A stretch of DNA of 34,216 nucleotides, taken from an uncultured Mediterranea sp. GTDB lineage: Bacteria; Bacteroidota; Bacteroidia; Bacteroidales; Bacteroidaceae. The first letter of the stretch is position 1; every line of letters begins with the position of its first letter. Positions 16,373-25,035 of this stretch are shown here, in pieces. Both the position numbers and the translations under genes were made by a program. The notes beneath the pieces were generated by a model. That model had not been told where the DNA came from and ran no database searches. It saw nothing but the letters and a program-made list of their open reading frames with translations. The stretch is taken from the NCBI GenBank assembly GCA_946056155.1, contig CAMGIP010000013.1:1-34216 (forward strand), written 5' to 3'.

Positions 16373-17956
16373 GTGGCAGAACAGAAACGAAATACGAGAA
16401 CCAGCAGGCAAAAAGCGACTCAGCCCATCACAGACTTCGGACGGATACAGCCTCAAGCCGTGGAGGTGGAGGAGGTTGTGCTTGGTGCGCTCATGATTGA
16501 AAAGGATGCCTACTCGCTGGTCAGCGAGATCCTTAGGCCTGAATCTTTCTACGAGCGCCGTCATCAACTCATTTATGCTGCAATCACCGACCTGGCCATC
16601 AACCAGAAGCCGGTGGACATCATTACGGTGAAGGACCAGCTCCAAAAACGGGGTGAACTGGAGGAGGTGGGAGGCCCCTTCTACATCGCCTCCCTCAGCT
16701 CCAAGGTGGCTTCTTCGGCCCATATTGAGTATCATGCACGCATCATCGCTCAGAAGGCATTGGCACGCCAGCTGATTACCTTCACCAGCGCGATTCAGAC
16801 CAAGGCTTTTGACGAGTCCATCGATGTGGATGACCTTATGCAGGAGGCCGAGGGAAAGCTCTTTGAGATTTCCCAGCAGAACCTGAAGAAAGACTATACG
16901 CAAATCAATCCGGTCATTGAACAGGCCTATAAGCAGATACAGGCTGCGGCCGCCCGAACGGACGGATTGAGCGGACTGGAGAGCGGATTCACCAAACTGG
17001 ATAAGATGACTTCGGGCTGGCAGAATTCTGACCTGATTATTATCGCTGCACGTCCTGCCATGGGTAAAACAGCCTTTGTACTTTCCATGGCCAAGAACAT
17101 TGCGGTCAATTATAAGAATCCGGTGGCGCTCTTCTCGCTGGAAATGAGCAATGTGCAGTTGGTCAACCGTTTGATCTCCAATGTCTGTGAGATTCCGAGT
17201 GAGAAAATCAAGAGCGGACAGCTGGCTGATTATGAGTGGGAGCAGCTGGACTATAAGTTGCGCGACCTGCTGGATGCACCGCTCTATGTGGATGATACTC
17301 CCTCACTTTCGGTGTTTGAACTTCGTACCAAGGCCAGGCGGCTGGTGCGCGAGCATGGCGTAAAGGTGATCATCATCGACTACCTTCAGCTGATGAATGC
17401 CAGCGGCATGTCGTTTGGTAGCCGACAGGAAGAGGTCAGCACCATCTCCCGATCGCTCAAGGGATTGGCGAAGGAGCTCAACATTCCTATCATCGCACTT
17501 TCCCAGCTGAACCGTGGTGTGGAGAACCGTGAAGGCGGAGAGGGCAAGCGCCCGCAACTGAGTGACCTGCGTGAGTCAGGTGCCATTGAGCAGGATGCCG
17601 ATATGGTATGCTTCATCCATCGACCGGAGTACTATAAAATATATACCTCACCCGAGGGGGTGGATCTGCGAGGCATGGCAGAGATTATCATCGCCAAGCA
17701 TCGTAACGGTGCCGTGGGGGATATCCGTCTGAAGTTTATCGGTCAATATACCCGGTTCCAGAATCCAGAGGATGATACCATTGTTCCTCCTCCCAATGAA
17801 GGGGGTGGAGGAGGTGCACGCTACGGCTCCAAGATGAATGCGCCTATCGGTAATGGAGGCAACGGCATGGCTCCCCCTCCGGGAGTCGATGATTTCCCTC
17901 CTTCGGAAGGCAATCCTTTCGGTGCGCCCGCCCCAGATGGCGACGTGCCCTTCTGA
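16373..17956 (+). CDS. dnaB: Replicative DNA helicase DnaB
   Basis: This hexameric 5'-3' helicase unwinds the replication fork. I place the start at GTG 16373, giving [20 protein letters not shown] and 527 residues. It is preceded by AGTAGGAAAA, and the in-frame ATG at 16241 adds 44 basic residues unlike the family and lies before the candidate promoter. The N-terminal DnaG-interacting domain begins at [20 protein letters not shown]. The RecA-like core has Walker [10 protein letters not shown], Walker [11 protein letters not shown] and the C-terminal motif [16 protein letters not shown] Gly/Pro-rich tail (last 55 residues or so) ends in DGDVPF, which looks like the SSB C-terminal tip. No intein is present. 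It converges on the DUF1460 gene with a hairpin between. Confidence 0.95.
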   Translation: MAEQKRNTRTSRQKATQPITDFGRIQPQAVEVEEVVLGALMIEKDAYSLVSEILRPESFYERRHQLIYAAITDLAINQKPVDIITVKDQLQKRGELEEVGGPFYIASLSSKVASSAHIEYHARIIAQKALARQLITFTSAIQTKAFDESIDVDDLMQEAEGKLFEISQQNLKKDYTQINPVIEQAYKQIQAAAARTDGLSGLESGFTKLDKMTSGWQNSDLIIIAARPAMGKTAFVLSMAKNIAVNYKNPVALFSLEMSNVQLVNRLISNVCEIPSEKIKSGQLADYEWEQLDYKLRDLLDAPLYVDDTPSLSVFELRTKARRLVREHGVKVIIIDYLQLMNASGMSFGSRQEEVSTISRSLKGLAKELNIPIIALSQLNRGVENREGGEGKRPQLSDLRESGAIEQDADMVCFIHRPEYYKIYTSPEGVDLRGMAEIIIAKHRNGAVGDIRLKFIGQYTRFQNPEDDTIVPPPNEGGGGGARYGSKMNAPIGNGGNGMAPPPGVDDFPPSEGNPFGAPAPDGDVPF

Positions 17957-18004
17957 CCCTCTCCTCCCTGTCGATAATCGGCTGATGCTTTTTCCGTCAG
18001 GAGA

Positions 18005-18055
18005 GTAAAAAAGCTCCCCCATCCCGACCGTCTGGTCAGGGTGGGGGAACTTGTA
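18005..18055. terminator. Hairpin terminator between dnaB and the DUF1460 gene
   Basis: A 14-bp imperfect stem (one mismatch, one G-U pair) with CCCCCA/TGGGGG ends encloses a 4-base loop. On the minus strand it is followed by AGCTTTTTT, so it best serves the DUF1460 gene; on the plus strand the T-rich tail is weak. It probably also slows dnaB transcripts. Confidence 0.75.
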
Positions 18056-18094
18056 TTGGATAGCTGTGAGCGTCTGTTTCAGCCCCTACCGGGG

Positions 18095-18901
18095 TTATCG
18101 TGACGTCTGCTCCTTCATGCGGAGCACACGGATACCGGTCCAGCGGGAATTGGAAGCCAGCATCTGCTTGAGGGCTACCTTGGAGACGACCACCTTCTTC
18201 TCGCTTGATGAGGCATGGAGCAGCGACAATTTGCCCTCCACATAGATGGCTATGCCCAGATGGGCTACGTCCAGTCCTTGGATGTTGGTGGTGATGGCGA
18301 TAATATCCCCATTCTGAATCCAGGAGAATCCGTGGATGGGAAGCGTCTCTTTGGATACGTAATGGAAAGAATAGCCGCTCAGCGCCTGCTCAATCTGTCT
18401 AATGACCGCCACCCGTTCGGGGTGGTTGGCCAATGCACTGTACAGTTGCGGATGATCTGACATGTAAGAGAGCTGAAGCTTCTGGGTCTCAGGGCTTCGG
18501 GCTTCGGTAACATCTTCGATGAATCCCTGCTTTACGCCATTGTTGATCCACTCTGCGATGTAGTGCAGGCGCGATTCATACCCTCGGATTTCCCCGTTGC
18601 GGTAGCGGATGCGTTGCAGGTATTCGCCAAAGGTGCTTTCCGAGATATCCCCATTCGGCTGTGTCGGACAGAGTGACTCGGCCAATACGTATTCCACCAA
18701 GGTGGTGCAATCTACTTCATCGCAGTTGACCACCAGCTCTTCGGGCTCGTTTCCTTCCAGCGTATGGGCCACATAAGGCACATCGAGATAGCGCATGGCG
18801 ATATTCAGCATCTTGCTGCCCTCCTTCGGTTGGGCTACTGTCTGACCCACTGCCACCAGCAGTAGGGTCAGGACCAGTCCATATTTTCTGATTCTTATCA
18901 T
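18095..18901 (-). CDS. DUF1460 cell-wall amidase-like protein (NlpC/P60-like fold)
   Basis: The 268-residue secreted protein has a signal peptide (MIRIRKYGLVLTLLLVAVGQ, cleavage near TVAQ). It belongs to the DUF1460 / N-acetylmuramoyl-L-alanine amidase-like family, whose solved Bacteroides members have a papain-like active site (from memory). Here the likely nucleophile is C65 in DEVDCTTLVEYVLAE, with H214 in DVAHLGIAIYVEGK and H229 in LLHASSSEKK as further active-site candidates. It would act in the periplasm on muropeptides. The start is 3 bp downstream of the OPT transporter stop, so the two are surely one operon. That pairing suggests peptides released from murein are exported or imported together with cleavage; this is inference. 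Confidence 0.85.
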   Translation of the reverse strand: MIRIRKYGLVLTLLLVAVGQTVAQPKEGSKMLNIAMRYLDVPYVAHTLEGNEPEELVVNCDEVDCTTLVEYVLAESLCPTQPNGDISESTFGEYLQRIRYRNGEIRGYESRLHYIAEWINNGVKQGFIEDVTEARSPETQKLQLSYMSDHPQLYSALANHPERVAVIRQIEQALSGYSFHYVSKETLPIHGFSWIQNGDIIAITTNIQGLDVAHLGIAIYVEGKLSLLHASSSEKKVVVSKVALKQMLASNSRWTGIRVLRMKEQTSR

Positions 18902-18904
18902 GAT

Positions 18905-20908
18905 TTATTTTTCATTTTTGATATTCATGGAAGCCTTTACCAGGTAGGCAATCAGCAACGCATAGGCAGCCAATGAGAGCCACTGGCTCAGGTCGCTGCT
19001 CTGCCACTGTGCATCTACCCAGTCAATGCCGCCGAAGCGCATCGCTGCACTCACCACACCCATGAGGGCACCGCCAGCAATGAAACCGGAAGCTAGAAGG
19101 GTACCCTTCTCGCCACGAGCAGCATTCAGCTTGCTATCCTTGCTGCGTGAGGTGACATACCAGTTGATGGCTCCACCCACAACCAGGGGCACATTCAGCT
19201 GCAGGGGAATGAACATACCCAAGGCAAAGGCCAGGGCGGGTATCTTGCAGTAGTTCAGCACCAAGGCCAGTACGGCACCGATACCATAGAGCAGCCAGGG
19301 AGCACCTACACCGGTCATCAGCGGTTTGATGACCGCTGCCATGGCGCTTGCCTGAGGAGCAGCCAAAGCACCGCTTGTAAAACCATAGGTCTTGTTCAGG
19401 ATAATCATTACTCCGCCTACCGTTGCAGCTGACACGAGGGTACCGAGGAATTTCCAGGTTTCCTGTTTGGAAGGTGTGGTCCCCAACCAATATCCAATCT
19501 TCAGGTCGGTGATGAAACCGCCTGCCATGGAGAGTGCTGTGCAGACTACGCCGCCCATCACTAAGGCTGCTACCATGCCTGTGGTGCCCTTCAGGCCCAC
19601 AGCCACCATCACTACAGAAGCGAGAATCAGCGTCATCAGGGTCATGCCCGATACGGGGTTGGTGCCCACAATAGCTATGGCATTGGCTGCTACCGTGGTG
19701 AAGAGGAAGGAGATGACAGCCACCAGCAGAATGGCTACCACTGTGTGGAGCAGGTTGCCTTGCATCAGGTCAAAATAGAAGAAGAGGGTCACGATGATCA
19801 GAGTCAAGATGGCGCCCACCGCTACAATCTTCATCGAGAGGTCGCGCTGGGTACGGCTGACATTGCTCTTGACATCCTTCTTGCCGCTCATCTCCTGAGC
19901 AGCTAAGCCTACGGCACTCTTGATGATACCCCACGACTTGATGATGCCCAGAATACCGGCCATGGCTATGCCGCCAATACCGATGCTCTTGGCGTAGTTA
20001 TTGAAAATCTCTTCCGGTGACATTTCGCCTACGGTGCTCGTAATCTGAGGATTCCACTGGTTCAACGTGGCATCGCCCCAGATGAGTGAGATGGCCGGGA
20101 TAATCACCCACCATACAGCCAATGAACCGGCGCAGATGATAGAAGCATACTTCAGTCCGACGATATATCCCAGTCCTAAAACGGCTGCGCTCGTGTTGAT
20201 CTTGAAGACCAGTTTGGCCTTGTCGGCCAGAGTGGCTCCCCAGGCACAGGCACGTGTGGTGAAATCCTCGGCCCACCAGCCGAAGGTGGATACGATGAAG
20301 TCATACAGACCGCCGATAAGTCCGGCCAGGAGCAACGGTTTGGCCTGACTGCCTCCCTTCTCGCCCGAAACCAGCACTTGGGTAGTGGCCGTAGCCTCGG
20401 GGAACGGATATTTGCCGTGCATGTTGCTCACAAAATACTTGCGGAAAGGAATCAGGAAAAGGATGCCCAATACTCCACCCAGCAGGGAGCTGACGAACAC
20501 TTGCATAAAGGAGACAGAGATGTCGGGAAAATCTTTCTGAAGAATGTAGAGGGCAGGGAGCGTGAAGATGGCACCTGCCACAATTACACCCGAGCTGGCG
20601 CCGATGGATTGGATGATGACGTTCTCGCCCAAGCTGTTTTTCCGCTTAGCGGCTCCCGACACTCCTACGGCAATAATGGCGATAGGTATGGCGGCCTCAA
20701 ACACTTGTCCTACCTTGAGGCCGAGGTAGGCGGCTGCGGCTGAGAAGAGTACTGCCATGCAGATACCCCAGGTCACCGACCAGGCATTCACTTCCGGGTA
20801 GTCGCGGTCGGCTCTCATCAGAGGCTCATACTGTTCGCCCGGTTTCAGTTCGCGGAAAGCGTTTTCCGGCAGTCCAGCTGCCGGCTTTTCGTTTTCAGTC
20901 TGTTTCAT
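18905..20908 (-). CDS. OPT-family oligopeptide transporter
   Basis: A 667-residue inner-membrane protein with about 14-16 hydrophobic segments, the usual size of bacterial OPT-family transporters. Characteristic features are an early membrane segment with AVLFSAAAAYLGLKVGQVFE, FRKYFVSNMHGKYPFPEATA (the conserved GKYPFPEATA-type motif), GLKYASIICAGSLAVWWVII, and the C-terminal half with FALGMFIPLQLNVPLVVGGA then NWYVTSRSKD. The soluble N-terminal 40 residues are polar and charged. The family takes up peptides or metal chelates by proton symport; which one cannot be read here. The downstream DUF1460 amidase gene makes peptides from cell wall a plausible substrate. The ATG at 20908 is the only good start. 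Confidence 0.93.
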   Translation of the reverse strand: MKQTENEKPAAGLPENAFRELKPGEQYEPLMRADRDYPEVNAWSVTWGICMAVLFSAAAAYLGLKVGQVFEAAIPIAIIAVGVSGAAKRKNSLGENVIIQSIGASSGVIVAGAIFTLPALYILQKDFPDISVSFMQVFVSSLLGGVLGILFLIPFRKYFVSNMHGKYPFPEATATTQVLVSGEKGGSQAKPLLLAGLIGGLYDFIVSTFGWWAEDFTTRACAWGATLADKAKLVFKINTSAAVLGLGYIVGLKYASIICAGSLAVWWVIIPAISLIWGDATLNQWNPQITSTVGEMSPEEIFNNYAKSIGIGGIAMAGILGIIKSWGIIKSAVGLAAQEMSGKKDVKSNVSRTQRDLSMKIVAVGAILTLIIVTLFFYFDLMQGNLLHTVVAILLVAVISFLFTTVAANAIAIVGTNPVSGMTLMTLILASVVMVAVGLKGTTGMVAALVMGGVVCTALSMAGGFITDLKIGYWLGTTPSKQETWKFLGTLVSAATVGGVMIILNKTYGFTSGALAAPQASAMAAVIKPLMTGVGAPWLLYGIGAVLALVLNYCKIPALAFALGMFIPLQLNVPLVVGGAINWYVTSRSKDSKLNAARGEKGTLLASGFIAGGALMGVVSAAMRFGGIDWVDAQWQSSDLSQWLSLAAYALLIAYLVKASMNIKNEK

Positions 20909-20927
20909 TGGATGGATTGGCTAATGA

Positions 20928-20979
20928 CTCTAATCTCGCCTCTCGTCCACTCGTCAATGGGCGAGAGGCGAGATTAGAG
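20928..20979. repeat. 18-bp perfect inverted repeat with 8-bp repeat units
   Basis: Arms 20928-20945 and 20962-20979 are exact reverse complements around a 16-base loop. On the minus strand it contains GACGAGTG then GACGAGAG, like the units at 779-824 and 14224-14287. No T-run follows, so a classic terminator is unlikely. It lies between the DUF1573 gene and the OPT gene and would be transcribed if the two are cotranscribed. Confidence 0.85.
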
Positions 20980-21022
20980 CTGATATTACTAAGGGTTAAG
21001 AGTAGCGGTTGTCGTGCAGATG

Positions 21023-21406
21023 TTATTTGGTCATCTCTCCCTCAATGGTCAGGCGCAACGTCTCTGTGGTAGAGTTAGTAAGGATGGTGATGCTCTTCTT
21101 GAAATGGCCCGGATAGCGTCCTTTGCCATTGTAGGTCACCTTAATCTCGCCCGACTTGCCGGGAAGCACTGGTTCGGTAGTGTATTCCGGCACGGTGCAT
21201 CCGCAGGAGGCTACAGCCTGATGGATGACCAAGGGGGCATCTCCCACATTGGTGAACTTGAATACATACTTCACCACCGACTGATCCTCGGAGAAGGTTC
21301 CGAAGTTGTGTGATGTCTTTTCAAATTTGATTTCGGCTTTACCCTGGGCCTGTGCCCAAGCGAAGCTGCCGAGAAGCATCATCAGACAAAATACAATTTT
21401 TTTCAT
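21023..21406 (-). CDS. DUF1573 secreted protein
   Basis: This is a small (127 residues) exported protein with a signal peptide MKKIVFCLMMLLGSFAWAQA. The mature part is one immunoglobulin-like DUF1573 domain: FEKTSHNFGTFSEDQSVVKY, FKFTNVGDAPLVIHQAVASC, then GCTVPEYTTEPVLPGKSGEI. The two neighbouring cysteines in SCGCTVPE are typical of the family. The function of DUF1573 is not established. It lies 114 bp upstream of the OPT gene on the same strand, separated by the hairpin at 20928-20979. Confidence 0.9.
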   Translation of the reverse strand: MKKIVFCLMMLLGSFAWAQAQGKAEIKFEKTSHNFGTFSEDQSVVKYVFKFTNVGDAPLVIHQAVASCGCTVPEYTTEPVLPGKSGEIKVTYNGKGRYPGHFKKSITILTNSTTETLRLTIEGEMTK

Positions 21407-21493
21407 GCTTTCGTTTTCGTTTATCTGTTATGTTATCTCTTTTCTTCTCTATCTCTTGTGTCGTATTCCACCCGCACAGTGTGGTACGCGGTG

Positions 21494-21501
21494 CAAAAAT
21501 A
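21494..21501 (-). promoter_or_regulatory. Candidate -7 box of the DUF1573 gene
   Basis: TATTTTTG (21501-21494 on the minus strand) fits TAnnTTTG and would give an 80-90 base leader. The -33 region is poor. Confidence 0.4.
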
Positions 21502-21573
21502 GGGAAAAATAGCGAATTTATGCCTTGGAAGGCCAAAAAGTACCTTTTTTCCTGCATTTCCTTGGGGTGAGGG

Positions 21574-22284
21574 CTAAAAATGGAGGTAAAAAGGGGAGGT
21601 AAGTAGCCGGTACTCGTCGCTGTATCCTCCGGTGGAGTCATGGATGAAGAGCTCGTCGGAGAGGGACAGGGCAGTGAATCTGTTTCCAAAGAGTATCAGT
21701 TGCCGTTTGCAGGGCTTGCCTGGCTTGGTATAGACGCGGGTGGTTCGTTGCAGATAGAGTCCGCTGAACCATGCAGTCTCTTCCACCTGCTGGGCTGCGT
21801 CAGCAGGCACTACGACGGCCATCCGTCCGCCGTCTGCCAGCAGGGAGGCACTCTGGCGAAACAGGGTCTGGAAAGGCAGAGTGGCTGTGTGGCGGGCCAT
21901 GCTGCGCTGAAGGTCAGGGTTACGCAGGGAGTCCTGGAAATAGGGCGGGTTGGAGACGATTAGGTCAAACCTTTTGTGGGTGGTAAAGGAGGTGAAGTCC
22001 TGGCAGACGACCTCCATCCGATTGCCCCACGGCGACTCTTCCATATTCTCCTGAGCCTGTGCGGCCGCCTCACTGTCAATCTCTATGGCTGTGATTGAGG
22101 CTGAGGGGCAACGCTGGGCCAACTGTAAGGCAATCAGCCCGCTGCCTGTGCCTACATCCAGCACAGAGCCTACACCATCCACCGGAGCCCACGCCCCCAG
22201 CAGTACTCCATCCGTACCTATCTTCATTCCGCAGCGCTCATGGTGCACCGTGAATTGCTTGAACTGAAAATATTCGTTTGACAT
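21574..22284 (-). CDS. trmN6: tRNA1(Val) (adenine(37)-N6)-methyltransferase
   Basis: This SAM-dependent enzyme (YfiC/TrmN6) methylates A37 of tRNA1(Val). The 236-residue protein begins MSNEYFQFKQFTVHHERCGM with KIGTDGVLLGAW, the family's typical N-terminus. The SAM-binding motif is LDVGTGSGLIALQLAQ, the acidic loop AIEIDSEAAAQAQENM, and the catalytic motif IVSNPPYFQDS (NPPY, for N6-adenine methylation). The C-terminal part has LFGN near the end. It is transcribed divergently from lon, and about 170 bp separates it from the DUF1573 gene, which has its own candidate promoter. Confidence 0.93.
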   Translation of the reverse strand: MSNEYFQFKQFTVHHERCGMKIGTDGVLLGAWAPVDGVGSVLDVGTGSGLIALQLAQRCPSASITAIEIDSEAAAQAQENMEESPWGNRMEVVCQDFTSFTTHKRFDLIVSNPPYFQDSLRNPDLQRSMARHTATLPFQTLFRQSASLLADGGRMAVVVPADAAQQVEETAWFSGLYLQRTTRVYTKPGKPCKRQLILFGNRFTALSLSDELFIHDSTGGYSDEYRLLTSPFYLHF

Positions 22285-22318
22285 AAATGATTAGTCCCGC
22301 TATCGTTACTTCATGCTG

Positions 22319-22326
22319 CAAAAATA
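22319..22326 (-). promoter_or_regulatory. Candidate -7 box of trmN6
   Basis: TATTTTTG (22326-22319, minus strand) fits TAnnTTTG, giving a leader of about 30 bases. There is no good -33 element. Confidence 0.4.
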
Positions 22327-22411
22327 GATAAATCCACGGATAATTATTCCATTCCGGACGCTTTTTGAGCTTTTTATAAGGTGTATTGTACATTTATTCA
22401 AATAAAATGAG

Positions 22412-22419
22412 TAATTTTG
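22412..22419 (+). promoter_or_regulatory. Candidate -7 box of lon
   Basis: TAATTTTG fits TAnnTTTG. A TTG lies 23 bp upstream (22386-22388), slightly farther than usual. No heat-shock-like palindrome was recognised in this divergent region. Confidence 0.4.
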
Positions 22420-22482
22420 TCGCCATTTGTGCGAGATAATGAACTGAGGAATTGATTTAAGAATTTGTAACAGATATAAAGA

Positions 22483-24981
22483 ATGAAGGAATTGCAGTAT
22501 AAGTTGATGAGCAATGATAATGCCCAACAATCAGTCTCCATTATTGCAGATATGCAATCTTCACCCCGTGATTTTGAAATTGAGGCTGGGGATTTGGATA
22601 TGCCTATTCCCATCCTTCCTGCCCGAAATATGGTGATTTTCCCCAAGGTGTTTCACCCTATGCTTATCGGTCGCTCCTCCTCGTTGAGGTTGGTCAAGGC
22701 CGCTGAGCATAAGAATGCACTTATTGGAGTCTTCTGCCAGAAAAAGGCCGATGTGGAGAATCCGCAGGCGCAGGATCTCCATCCCGTGGGTGTCGTGGCC
22801 CGTGTATCGCGTATCTTCGAGATGCCCGGTGGACATGTTACGGCCATTGTTCACGCCTTGTATCGGGCCAGGTTGGGGGGCATCGTGGATGAACTGCCCT
22901 ATCTGAGGGGGAGGGTCAAGATAGATCCGGAAAAAGAGGTTGATGAGAAGTCGGACCATTTCAAGATGCTCTTTGAATCTATCCGCGATACCTTGGTGAA
23001 CAATCAGCAGGAACTGGAGATTGTTCCGGAACTGGCCTTTAATATCCGGACGCTGCCTGTACAATCCGAGACGGTGAGTGTGATGTGCTCCAACCTGAGC
23101 ATGGATGTGCAGGATAAGATTCTTCTTTTGGAGAAGAACGATGTGGAGGAGCGCATGTTCTCGCTCCTGCAGATTCTGGGCAGACAGGTGAAGCTGGCTC
23201 AAATCAAGGCCTCCATTCAGCAGAAGGCCAAGCAGACCATAGACCAGCAACAGCGCACCTACTTTCTGCAGCAACAGATGAAGATGATTCAGGATGAGCT
23301 GGGTATCAGCAACGGTGTCGCTGATACCCATGATGAAGCCTTCCGTCTGCGCCGCATCGCTGTCTTCAAGGAATGGAATGACAACGTCAAGGAGGTCTTC
23401 AATAAGGAACTTCTCAAATTTGAGAAGCTCTACCCGCAGAATGGCGAGTATGCCACCATGTTGACTTATCTCGAAACCATGCTTGCGGTGCCCTGGGGGC
23501 AGTTTACCAAAGACACACTCAACCTGAAAAAGGCGCAACGGACACTTAACTCCAGACATTATGGACTGGAAAAGGTGAAGGAGCGTATCCTGGAGCATCT
23601 GGCTGTGCTCAAGCTCAAGGGTAACATGAAATCGCCCATCCTCTGTTTCTACGGCCCTCCCGGAGTAGGTAAGACCTCTTTGGGCCGCTCTATTGCTGAG
23701 GCCATGGGACGCAAGTATGTGCGCATTTCCCTGGGTGGTATGCATGATGAATCGGAAATCCGCGGACACCGCCGTACCTATATCGGTGCCATGCCCGGAC
23801 AGATTGTCAAGTCACTCATCAAGGCCAAATCGTACAATCCCGTCTTTGTGCTGGATGAGATAGATAAGGTGTGCAGTAGCCATAACGGTGACCCCTCAGC
23901 CGCGTTGTTGGAGGTGCTCGACCCCGAACAGAACAAGGCTTTTCATGATAACTACTTGGAGGTGGATGTGGACCTCTCTCATGTGATGTTTATCGCCACG
24001 GCCAATGACCTCTCCACCATCCCCAAGCCGTTGCTTGACCGTCTGGAGCTGATTGAGGTGAGCAGCTATATCACCGAAGAGAAGGTGGAAATAGCCCGTA
24101 AGCACCTCGTGCCCAAGCAGATGGAGGAGAACGGCATGAAGAAGGAGAATGTGAAATTTTCCAAAGCTGCCCTGGAGACTATTGTGGAGGACTATACCCG
24201 CGAAAGTGGTGTGCGCCAGTTGGAGAAGATGATTGGTAAAGTACTCCGCAAGGTGGCCCTCAAGTATGCCCTTGACGAGACTGTGCAGCTCATTGACATC
24301 AAGCCGGACAATCTGACTGACTATCTCGGTATGAAGCTCTATAGTCGTGACAAGTATCAGGGCAATGAGTATGCTGGAGTGGTGACCGGACTGGCCTGGA
24401 CGGCTGTGGGCGGAGAGATTCTCTTCGTGGAGACCAGTCTCAGCAAAGGCAAGGGAGGCAGACTGACCCTTACCGGAAACTTAGGCGATGTGATGAAGGA
24501 GTCGGCCATGCTGGCACTGGAATTCATCAAGGCCCACGCATCGCTGCTCCAGATTGATCAGGAGGTGTTTGATAACTGGAACATCCATATCCACGTGCCC
24601 GAAGGTGCCATTCCCAAGGATGGTCCCTCGGCCGGTATCACCATGGCTACCTCCATTGCCTCCGCGCTTACGCAGCGTAAGGTAAAGGCCGGCATTGCCA
24701 TGACGGGAGAGATTACCCTCAGAGGAAAGGTGCTCCCCGTGGGTGGCATCCGGGAGAAGATTCTGGCTGCCAAGCGTGCCGGTATCAAGGAGGTTATTCT
24801 CTGTGAAGAGAACCGGAAGGATATCGAGGAGATAGAGGAAATCTACCTGAAGGGACTCACTTTCCACTACGTGAATAATGTGAAGGAGGTGTTTGAGATG
24901 GCACTGCTGAAGAGCAAAGTGGCTGATCCCATCGACTTGACTGTTCCCAAGGAGGAGCATGAGGAGAAATCAGAAAAGTGA
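22483..24981 (+). CDS. lon: ATP-dependent protease Lon
   Basis: This cytosolic AAA+ protease degrades misfolded and regulatory proteins. With the ATG at 22483 it has 832 residues; the ATG at 22507 ([16 protein letters not shown]) is a reasonable alternative start. The N-terminal substrate-binding domain begins near [20 protein letters not shown]. The Walker A is [14 protein letters not shown] (K397), followed by the family motif [20 protein letters not shown], and Walker B is [11 protein letters not shown]. The protease domain has the catalytic Ser in PKDGPSAG (S716) and Lys in [10 protein letters not shown] (K759). These are 43 residues apart, exactly as S679 and K722 of E. coli Lon. The gene leads a plus-strand run with tgt and the lptF/G-like gene. 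Confidence 0.97.
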   Translation: MKELQYKLMSNDNAQQSVSIIADMQSSPRDFEIEAGDLDMPIPILPARNMVIFPKVFHPMLIGRSSSLRLVKAAEHKNALIGVFCQKKADVENPQAQDLHPVGVVARVSRIFEMPGGHVTAIVHALYRARLGGIVDELPYLRGRVKIDPEKEVDEKSDHFKMLFESIRDTLVNNQQELEIVPELAFNIRTLPVQSETVSVMCSNLSMDVQDKILLLEKNDVEERMFSLLQILGRQVKLAQIKASIQQKAKQTIDQQQRTYFLQQQMKMIQDELGISNGVADTHDEAFRLRRIAVFKEWNDNVKEVFNKELLKFEKLYPQNGEYATMLTYLETMLAVPWGQFTKDTLNLKKAQRTLNSRHYGLEKVKERILEHLAVLKLKGNMKSPILCFYGPPGVGKTSLGRSIAEAMGRKYVRISLGGMHDESEIRGHRRTYIGAMPGQIVKSLIKAKSYNPVFVLDEIDKVCSSHNGDPSAALLEVLDPEQNKAFHDNYLEVDVDLSHVMFIATANDLSTIPKPLLDRLELIEVSSYITEEKVEIARKHLVPKQMEENGMKKENVKFSKAALETIVEDYTRESGVRQLEKMIGKVLRKVALKYALDETVQLIDIKPDNLTDYLGMKLYSRDKYQGNEYAGVVTGLAWTAVGGEILFVETSLSKGKGGRLTLTGNLGDVMKESAMLALEFIKAHASLLQIDQEVFDNWNIHIHVPEGAIPKDGPSAGITMATSIASALTQRKVKAGIAMTGEITLRGKVLPVGGIREKILAAKRAGIKEVILCEENRKDIEEIEEIYLKGLTFHYVNNVKEVFEMALLKSKVADPIDLTVPKEEHEEKSEK

Positions 24982-25035
24982 TGAACGACACCTGACAGAG
25001 AGAACAAGAATCAATCAAAGATAAGCTGAAGTAAT

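Noticed and set aside
22561-23769. Open frame of 402 codons on the minus strand
   Set aside because: It is antisense to lon, which has all catalytic motifs; its translation resembles no family.
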